In this document: positions 58,163-64,000 of the stretch, one piece after another | Numbering within the stretch: position 1 is the stretch's first letter | Layout of the letters: each line of letters opens with the position of its first letter | NCBI GenBank assembly: GCA_016714565.1 | Contig: JADKDM010000019.1 | Location: forward strand, 1 to 64,000 | Reading direction: 5' to 3' | Length of the DNA: 64,000 bases | Source: Candidatus Villigracilis propinquus | Lineage (GTDB): Bacteria > Chloroflexota > Anaerolineae > Anaerolineales > Villigracilaceae | Translations under genes and position numbers: made by a program | Notes under the pieces: generated by a model | The model's database searches: none | What the model saw: only the letters and a program-made list of their open reading frames with translations | What the model was told of the DNA's origin: nothing

Positions 58163-58693
58163 GTAGAAAGTGGAAAGTGGAGTTATGGGAGTGGAATCTC
58201 TAAATCGATATTAAGGTCTGATGATTGTGAGGTCATGTATTCGGCTTGTTCTTCGCGGATTCCTTTTTGGCGTTGATTAGGTGTAAGGACGCTTAACATT
58301 TTGATAATTTGAGTCAACAAGTCAATTCGATGTTTGATAACTTCTTCTTTCAGAGTATGGTGTGATTTGAAATACCAATCACGTGCTTCTCTTGCAGAAC
58401 CAAGTGAATATTCGAGAAAACGAGCACGGTCTTTGCCTGTAGAGCGGGAGTACCCTTCGGCGATATTCGCGGAAATGGAGCATACCGCTCGATAGAGCTG
58501 GTCGGCAAGTCCGCGGGTTAGCGAAGTTCTATTCAAAACAAGCGCATCCTGCCATGCAATGTCGGCGGCAAATAAACCCAAGCGATAGACTTCAAGTTTC
58601 CAAAGCGAATCGCTTTTGATCTCATCAGGCACACTAGCTTGCCACTCAACATACTTCATGTTAATTCTCCACTCGCCACTTTCCACTTTCTAC
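58163..58693. mobile_element. Candidate cassette: four-helix-bundle gene between perfect 18-bp inverted repeats
   Basis: GTAGAAAGTGGAAAGTGG at 58163-58180 (plus strand) recurs exactly inverted at 58676-58693. The only gene between is the four-helix-bundle gene (58183-58659); the unit is 531 bases and stands between two genes of a catabolic operon. The repeats are heptad-like (AGAAAGTGG, AAAGTGG). No target duplication was found by eye. It could be a mobile unit or a pair of independent repeats. The bracketing is exact, which favours a unit. Confidence 0.5.
58183..58659 (-). CDS. Four-helix-bundle protein (S23/IVP-like)
   Basis: 158 residues from ATG 58659 (GGAGAA upstream); an ATG at 58686 lies inside the flanking repeat. 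Helices: SLWKLEVYRLGLFAADIAWQ, RGLADQLYRAVCSISANIAE, GYSRSTGKDRARFLEYSLGS, AREARDWYFKSHHTLKEEVI. The Asn-Ile-Ala-Glu-Gly signature of 23S-rRNA intervening-sequence proteins is present. Function unknown; the fold is shared with retroelement accessory proteins (Avd). It is bracketed by the 18-bp inverted repeats. Confidence 0.9.
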   Translation of the reverse strand: MKYVEWQASVPDEIKSDSLWKLEVYRLGLFAADIAWQDALVLNRTSLTRGLADQLYRAVCSISANIAEGYSRSTGKDRARFLEYSLGSAREARDWYFKSHHTLKEEVIKHRIDLLTQIIKMLSVLTPNQRQKGIREEQAEYMTSQSSDLNIDLEIPLP

Positions 58694-60336
58694 ATACGGA
58701 ACACCCCGAACCCGCCTTCTTCTTTTGGCGAATTCAAAACGATTGATAGAGCCAACCCCAGCACTTGACGCGTTTCATCGGGGGCGATGACGCCATCGTC
58801 CCATAATCTTGCGGAGGAATGGTACGGGCTGCCTTCGGTTTCGTATTTCTCCAACAGTGGACGTTTGAACTCGTCCGCTTCTTCCTTGCTGAGAGTTGGT
58901 TTGCCCTCTCGAGCGAGTTGATCTTGTTTGATGGTTAAGAGCACATTCGCGGCTTGTTCCCCGCCCATGACGGAGATGCGTGCATTGGGCCACATCCACA
59001 GGAAGCGGGAGCCGTAGGCGCGGCCTGCCATGGCGTAGTTGCCTGCGCCGAAGGAGCCGCCGATGACGAGAGTCAATTTGGGGACGCGGGTCGTGGCAAC
59101 GGCATGGACCATCTTCGCGCCGTCTTTGGCGATGCCGCCTGTTTCGTATTCCTTGCCGACCATGAAGCCTGTGATGTTTTGCAGGAACAGCAATGGGATT
59201 CCACGCTGGTCGCAGAGTTCGATGAAGTGCGTCCCTTTGAGCGCGGACTCGCTGAACAGCACGCCGTTGTTGGCGATGATGCCGACAGGGTAACCATGAA
59301 TGCGGGCAAAGCCTGTCACCAACGTGGTGCCGTATCGCGCTTTGAACTCGCGGAACTTGGAACCGTCCACGATGCGGGCGATGATCTCGCGGACATCGTA
59401 GGACTCTTTGAAGGTGCGCGGCAGGACGCCGTACAATTCGTCAGGGTTGTATAAAGGTTCTTCGGGGGGAGCAACTTCCAGCGCGGAGAGATGCGAGCGC
59501 GCCAGCGCATGTCCTCGGGGCAGAGTCTCTACGATCGAGCGAAGAATCTCGATGGCATGATCATCATCCTCGGCGAAATGATCCGCAACACCGCTCTTGC
59601 GGGTGTGGACATCTGCGCCGCCCAATTCTTCGGCAGTGACATCCTCGCCCGTGGCGGCTTTGACGAGAGGCGGGCCGCCCAGAAAAATGGTGCCCGCACC
59701 TTTGACAATGATGGCCTCATCGCTCATCGCAGGGACGTAGGCGCCGCCCGCGGTGCAGCTGCCCATGACGGCGGCGATCTGCGGAATGCGCTTGGCAGAC
59801 ATGCGCGCCTGATTGTAAAAAATGCGTCCGAAGTGATGCGCGTCGGGGAAGACCTCATCCTGCAGCGGCAGATACGCGCCGCCCGAATCGACAAGATACA
59901 AACAGGGCAGATGATTTTCTTCGGCGACCTGCTGCGCGCGCAAATGCTTTTTGACGGTCATCGAAAAATACGAACCGCCTTTGACGGTGGCGTCGTTGGC
60001 AACGATCATCACTTCGCGGTTGGAGATCCGTCCGATGCCTGTGACGATGCCCGCGCTGGGAGCGGTGAGAGCATCGCTTTCTTTTTCCTTATACATATTC
60101 CACGCGGCAAGCGCGGAGAGTTCGAGGAAGGGCGCGCCAGGGTCGAGCAGACGTTCGATGCGTTCGCGCACGAAGAGCTTGCCCTGCTCTTCATGTCGCT
60201 TGCGGTATTTCTCGCCGCCGCCTTCACGGACGAGGGCAAGCCGCTTTTTCAATTCACTCGCGAGGGCGCGGTTGTGTTCTGCATTGGCTTTGAATTCGGG
60301 GGATTGCGGGTCGAGCGCGGAGGAGAGAGTTTCCAT
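58690..60336 (-). CDS. Acyl-CoA carboxylase carboxyltransferase subunit, methylcrotonyl-CoA type
   Basis: 548 residues from ATG 60336; longer frames run through low-complexity DNA. Carboxyltransferase beta/alpha fold: [138 protein letters not shown]. The [11 protein letters not shown] and length match MccB-like chains rather than propionyl-CoA types. First gene of the operon, so expression starts here. Leucine or prenyl-unit catabolism is the likely role. Confidence 0.92.
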   Translation of the reverse strand: METLSSALDPQSPEFKANAEHNRALASELKKRLALVREGGGEKYRKRHEEQGKLFVRERIERLLDPGAPFLELSALAAWNMYKEKESDALTAPSAGIVTGIGRISNREVMIVANDATVKGGSYFSMTVKKHLRAQQVAEENHLPCLYLVDSGGAYLPLQDEVFPDAHHFGRIFYNQARMSAKRIPQIAAVMGSCTAGGAYVPAMSDEAIIVKGAGTIFLGGPPLVKAATGEDVTAEELGGADVHTRKSGVADHFAEDDDHAIEILRSIVETLPRGHALARSHLSALEVAPPEEPLYNPDELYGVLPRTFKESYDVREIIARIVDGSKFREFKARYGTTLVTGFARIHGYPVGIIANNGVLFSESALKGTHFIELCDQRGIPLLFLQNITGFMVGKEYETGGIAKDGAKMVHAVATTRVPKLTLVIGGSFGAGNYAMAGRAYGSRFLWMWPNARISVMGGEQAANVLLTIKQDQLAREGKPTLSKEEADEFKRPLLEKYETEGSPYHSSARLWDDGVIAPDETRQVLGLALSIVLNSPKEEGGFGVFRM

Positions 60337-60475
60337 GGGCAGGTTCGGTTTCCAATAAATCGTATGCGGTCGTGGAAAGTAGAAAGTGATTGAAGAAAAG
60401 ATGAAAGAGGAAAGAATTGGTGGGGTGAGTCTAGCATAAAAAGGGGAGTTGCGAAATGTTTTGATGATGTAATGA

Positions 60476-60505
60476 GTAAAAAGTAACAAGTAACAAGTAA
60501 AAAGG
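60476..60505. repeat. Heptad-like AAGTAAC array
   Basis: AGTAAAAAGTAACAAGTAAC followed by AAGTAAAAAG is a tandem array of 7-base words (AAGTAAC). Same general class as the repeats at 58163 and 14971. Confidence 0.7.
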
Positions 60506-60529
60506 ACTCGGCGATGGGCTGAGTCCTTT
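60499..60529 (-). terminator. Terminator of the small membrane-protein gene
   Basis: AAAGGACTC (60501-60509) and GAGTCCTTT (60521-60529) pair; on the minus strand TTTTTACTTG follows. It ends the gene at 60689-61033. A half copy (GCTGAGTCCTTTTT) lies at 61086-61099. Confidence 0.65.
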
Positions 60530-60688
60530 GGTTGTGATTCATCCATGACGGTGGTCGAGTGCGCCTTCGCGCCTCAGCATCTTCACTGGTTTCGACTGCT
60601 TGCGCCTCAATCAATGGGGATATTTTTTATTTCAACTTTTTCAACACGGCAATGACTTCATCATCGCCGCATTGCAATCATCCAAACC

Positions 60689-61033
60689 TTATATGCCTTT
60701 TATAAAATCCAGCAGAAACCATAGGAGCGGCAAGATCGAGATCGTGGACGTTATCCACGCGACCCAATCCCAGCTCTTTTTGTAGGCGGTCCGAGTGAAA
60801 CTGACGATGCCTAACATAATGAGCGGGTAGGAGTAAAAGGTTCCCAGGAAAAGCACTCTTGAAAAACTCCATTCGTCTGAGGGATAGGAAAGCAATGAGC
60901 AAAACGCCAGCCCACCCCACGGCAAAATGGACCCGATTGCCAGTATCCGTGTGACGTTGATCCAGGATGCCAGGATGATGCGGGGAGTGGGTTCTGGGGG
61001 CGCGGCAGGTTTCGATTCATCAGATGTGGACAT
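60689..61033 (-). CDS. Small three-helix membrane protein, unknown function
   Basis: 114 residues. Pro/Glu-rich cytosolic N-terminus (SDESKPAAPPEPTPR), then three membrane helices (about 25-50, 60-80, 86-110). No motif is recognised. Followed by a clear terminator, so it is its own transcription unit between the carboxylase operon and the STAND remnant. Confidence 0.7.
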   Translation of the reverse strand: MSTSDESKPAAPPEPTPRIILASWINVTRILAIGSILPWGGLAFCSLLSYPSDEWSFSRVLFLGTFYSYPLIMLGIVSFTRTAYKKSWDWVAWITSTISILPLLWFLLDFIKGI

Positions 61034-61115
61034 AAATACCTCTCAAATATTGTTCTGTTCATTGAGCACAATCGCTGGCGATGAGCTGAGTCCTTTTTCT
61101 GTTCTTGATTTGCAT

Positions 61116-61230
61116 GTCGTTGCGAGGAGGGCGATAGCCCGACGAAGCAATCTCCATGTGACAAAAGTACACTTTTTATCAGGAGATTGCTTCGCCCACT
61201 CGCCGTTTAAGGCTCGGGGCTCGCAACGAC
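61116..61230. repeat. GTCATTGCGAG-class palindromic element, copy 4 (variant)
   Basis: Ends GTCGTTGCGAGGAGGGCGAT and CTCGCAACGAC with inner GAAGCAATCTCC / GGAGATTGCTTC. The ends carry A-to-G changes on both sides so that pairing is kept, a sign of selection on or copying of the hairpin. Confidence 0.8.
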
Positions 61231-61235
61231 ATTTT

Positions 61236-63665
61236 CTATTTTAATTTTTCCAACATCCGTTCCGCCTCTTCATACGCCACCTTGTAATAATACGGCGGAC
61301 CGTCACAATAGGCCAGCTTCAGCGCGGACTCGGCATATTCCTTTGCCTTGGCTTTGTCCTTCTCCTGCTCCAGCGCGTATTGCGCGAGGAACAAATTCAC
61401 ATCCGCCCCCTGCAAGACATACCCGCTGCGCTCCGTGATCATCAGCGCCTCGGACGCTTTTTCCTGCGCGTCCTTGAAATCGCCTTGGGCGTAACGCAAC
61501 CGCGCCAGGTCGAGCAGGATGTCGGCTTCAAATTCAACCAAATTGATTTGCCGACAGAGATTGAGCGCTTTGGACAGGTTTTCTTCTGCCAGAGTCAATT
61601 CGTTATTCGCGCGATACGCCGCGCCGAGCAGCCAGTAAGCACGAACATAATCACGGGGAGTTCATGCCCATTTATTTTGTTTCATCTGCCAGTTCAAGGG
61701 CGCGTTGGGCACATTTGATTGCCGACTTTACCCGTCACTGAATTGCAGGATTCTGTCTCCTTACCATCAGCAGGAAACGCAGGGCGCGGTATGACCAAAA
61801 TTCACCAAACTTTGATTTTCTTTTTTGTTCTTAAACTTCAAATTCAAAATTCCTGCACTACCTCCTGCCACGCGCCGCGATAGGAAAGGAGGAGCCCCAA
61901 TTCCTGATGACCGATGGCTTCTTCAAATTCATCCGCAATCTCGCGACATAGGTCAATGCGGCGGCGCAGGTTGCGCTCTGCGGCGCTAACGCGCCGATGA
62001 CCAGTTGCTGTCTGCCACGTTCCCCACCCCGATGGCGAGATTTTCTTATCATCCTTTTTTTCATCAATGTTAATTGCATTTCACGCAATTGAACAGCGCG
62101 GCGCGGCTGTCCGCTCATGGCATAGGAGTTGGCGAGGGCGTTGAGAGTCCATGCTTGGTCGTCTTCTTTTTTCAAGCGCGGCGGTTTGTCTTCGCCATCA
62201 AGAAATAAAGCGCGTAAAAGTTCAATCTGAAGTTGATATGCGCCAAATTGATAATAGCAGTTGCCTTGCCAATCGATCAATAAATAACTTCAATGCCTCA
62301 TCCAAATTCCCCGCCCTGACCATGTGATGATACAGTTCGATGACGGGCGCGAGGTCTTCCAGCGTTTTCACGTTCTTGTTCGTCACGGGCATGGCGTCAA
62401 TAAAGTGCATGGCAAGTTCGACGTGCGCCTCTTTGCGCCGCTTCTCGTCCGTGAAATGGTCATAGGCATAATGCCGCACGATCGGGTGCATATCGTAGCG
62501 TTGAGTCTCGCCCGCGTATTGCAGCAGTCCGCGCTTGCGCAGGTCGAGCAGGGCTTTGTCCAGGTCGGGGCTGGGGAAGACCTTTTTGAGCACGGCGTAT
62601 TCCATCGAGCCGCGAAAGCAGGAAATCTTGCTCAGCAAATCCCTGCGCTCGGGGGCTAAACTTTCATACGCGCGTTCCAAAACGTGATGTCGTCTGGCTT
62701 TGACGTTATCGAAGATTTCCAGATTCTTCACCGCCTCAATATCGCCGCGATTCGTGGTCTTCGTTGATCAAACCGACTAGCAGGCTCAAACTCAACGGGT
62801 GATAGCCATACGCGGAACAGACAGCGAGAATCTCCGCGCGCGTGGCTTTGATTCCCTCGTTGTGGAAGTATGTCACCGCGTCATCAGGCGAGAAGGCGGA
62901 GAGCGGCTCTTCGCGGCAGCCTTTGAGCAGTTTGCCGTCGGCGCTCTCCAAGGCGCGCGGACACAGGCGCGTGGTCATCAAGACTTTGGACTTCGTGCCC
63001 GCGCCGCTCAAGCCGCGCAGGAAGGTTTCCGTCAGCGGGGAGGAACAATCGCGCTGGGATGGGTCAATGTCAGCGTCCTCGTCATCGCTTTGCAGCGCGG
63101 CATCCATCCGCCCGTATTGACGCAGCAAGCGCTCGAAGCCGTCCAGCACGATCAGGATGTTCGTCCCGCGCATGGCTTCCAGCAGATCATTGACCTGCTG
63201 CCGCGCGGACTCTTTGACCTCCACGCCGAGATGTTTCAGCGTCTCGGACAGAAAACTCTCAAAGCCCGATTCCTTTTCATAGAACGACCACCAGACCGCC
63301 GTCTGCCATTGCTCACGGTCAACGCGGTTGAACCACGTCCACGCCAGCGCGGATTTGCCAAATCCGCCCAAGGCGCGCAGCATCAGCAGGTTGTCTTTGT
63401 CGTTATTCAACCAAGCATTGAGCATGTCCATTTCAGCGGCGCGACCTGTGAAGGAGTCCAAGTCACCGTAGCGATGACCGAAGAACCAGCCTGTCCGCAT
63501 CTCGCGTTTTTCGCCATTGGCTGTGTAATAGTTGACGATGGAAATATTATTCCCAACGGCAACACTCCCGCCTACATTTCCGACGTTAAAACTACCAACG
63601 CTTGTTGATCCATGATCCGCTTGTACGTGCGGGACTTCCGAGTTTTTTGGTTTCTCATCTGCCAT
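61236..63665 (-). pseudogene. STAND-type NTPase with TPR-like repeats, broken by several frameshifts
   Basis: The first frame (63665-62736) has VGGSVAVGNNISIVNYY, then an NTPase: FTGRAAEMDMLNAWL, P-loop GGFGKSALAW (100-109), LIVLDGFERLLRQYG as Walker B, and KVLMTTRLCP. At about 62748 one extra base shifts the frame; the next piece (EIFDNVKARRHHVLERAYES to about 62285) is the winged-helix region. Further shifts near 62285, 62035 and 61670 break the TPR part (YYQFGAYQLQIELLRALFLD, HQELGLLLSYRGAW, ALNLCRQINLVEFEADILLD). Likely a dead copy of a signalling/defence ATPase. The intact protein would have about 790 residues. Confidence 0.8.
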
Positions 63666-63770
63666 GCCAACCTGCCCTTTATGTCAACCGACCTTTGACC
63701 TTTGACTTTCAACTTTCCACTCGTCTATTTTACAACCACTTCCAACGCGAAACGGCAAAAATCCACACCG
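63666..63770. repeat. Heptad-like GACCTTT array in the gap
   Basis: CGACCTTTGACCTTTGACTT then TCAACTTTCCACTCG (about 63686-63721) is a tandem array of 7-base words (GACCTTT). It lies upstream of the STAND remnant and belongs to the same class as the array in the biotin carboxylase gene. Nothing else is seen here. Confidence 0.65.
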
Positions 63771-64000
63771 CTACGGGTTGAGCAGGATAACCCCGCTCTG
63801 GGGAGGCAGAGTGATCTTCGTGACCTCCGACCCGTCATTGAACTGCGGATCGTGCGTCCCAAGTATCTTTTTGTATGTACCGTTTAATTTAATGATCTTG
63901 GAAGTCCTGGAAGGATTGATGAGTACGATCCCATGCTCGAAGTCCCGTCTCCAGGCCAGCCGCAGGGCTTTGGGAGAATTGTCCACAAGCGCGGCGGTCA
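63771..64000 (-). CDS. C-terminal end of an unknown, possibly glycosyl-hydrolase-like protein (partial)
   Basis: The frame is open to the window edge and ends at 63771 with LPPQSGVILLNP. The visible part (RRDFEHGIVLINPSRTSKII, then YKKILGTHDPQFNDGSEVTK) looks like the beta domain that closes large predicted glycosyl hydrolases of the GHL15 type: a fixed 'xFxxGIVLxNPS', a 'GxYKKIxGTxDPxxNDGS' turn and a final 'LPPxxGxILL'. Without the catalytic part the family call is uncertain. A GTG at 63986 is not the true start. Confidence 0.5.
   Translation of the reverse strand, partial: TAALVDNSPKALRLAWRRDFEHGIVLINPSRTSKIIKLNGTYKKILGTHDPQFNDGSEVTKITLPPQSGVILLNP

Larger units (their letters stand above)
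60337..60688. other. Gene-free stretch with heptad repeats and a terminator
   Basis: 352 bases upstream of the carboxyltransferase gene. It contains GGAAAGTAGAAAGTG (60374-60388), an AAGTAACAAGTAACAAGTAA array (60481-60500) and a terminator (60499-60529). The operon promoter is probably here; no strong box is visible. Long upstream frames are low-complexity and unlikely to be genes. Confidence 0.6.

Noticed and set aside
58163..58693. Insertion sequence with a transposase
   Set aside because: The bracketed protein is a four-helix bundle without a DDE or HUH motif; only a candidate cassette is claimed.
51241..61230. CRISPR array made of the GTCATTGCGAG elements
   Set aside because: Copies lie kilobases apart, differ in length and are palindromic rather than direct repeats with spacers; no cas genes are seen.

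Overview
The window looks like a piece of a chromosome from an Anaerolineae-type Chloroflexota bacterium. This is an inference from style, not from a marker gene. The signs are: many lipoproteins and membrane proteins with Thr/Pro-rich linkers; TIR, STAND, Ser/Thr kinase and FGE-sulfatase proteins; family-5 solute-binding proteins; no outer-membrane genes; and intergenic DNA full of short hairpins and heptad-like repeats. Base composition is moderate and looks similar throughout, except for more AT-rich stretches in the first 6 kb.

Layout. 1-6.2 kb is an eroded signalling/defence island on the minus strand: an intact TIR transmembrane protein, a lipoprotein, a Ser/Thr kinase fused to an FGE-sulfatase domain, and three truncated copies of a TIR 5' segment. 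6.3-9.2 kb holds an ABC exporter (NatA/NatB type) and a coiled-coil membrane protein. 9.3-14.2 kb is a plus-strand cluster: small protein, ArsR-type regulator, MFS transporter, geranylgeranyl-reductase-like flavoprotein and PHP phosphoesterase, behind a clear promoter with a palindrome. 14.2-18.3 kb is housekeeping: recO, cdd, glmU, tRNA-Gln and a response regulator. 18.5-27 kb is a complete peptide/opine-type ABC importer (binding protein, two permeases, two ATPases) plus a second binding protein. The first binding protein is circularly permuted relative to the second; I rate this as the most striking observation. 27.4-38.3 kb is a run of plus-strand genes: mscL, a UvrD/PcrA helicase with a replaced C-terminus, aldo/keto reductase, NUDIX, nucleotidyltransferase, aminotransferase, sulfurtransferase and MscS.

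38.3-49 kb has a SUI1 factor, two two-component systems, an Lnt/nitrilase-type protein, an MFS-ArsR pair with a good operator, and a membrane polyferredoxin beside a sensor kinase with a Met-rich outer loop. 49-51.3 kb is a cold-shock pair (cspA, deaD). The cspA promoter is separated from its gene by a terminator-like hairpin. 51.5-53 kb encodes two membrane proteins. 53-60.4 kb is an acyl-CoA carboxylase operon of the methylcrotonyl-CoA type with the biotin carboxylase and biotin carrier on separate genes, plus a MaoC hydratase and a CitE-like lyase. It is interrupted by a four-helix-bundle gene bracketed by perfect 18-bp inverted repeats. 61.2-63.7 kb is a frameshifted STAND/TPR gene, and the window ends inside a probable glycosyl-hydrolase-like gene.

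Several repeat families connect these regions: G/C-rich hairpins, an element with GTCATTGCGAG ends, a GACGATGGAC palindrome, and heptad-like arrays such as GTAGAAAGTGGAAAGTGG. Some of these lie in frame inside conserved genes (12736, 32340, 55760).
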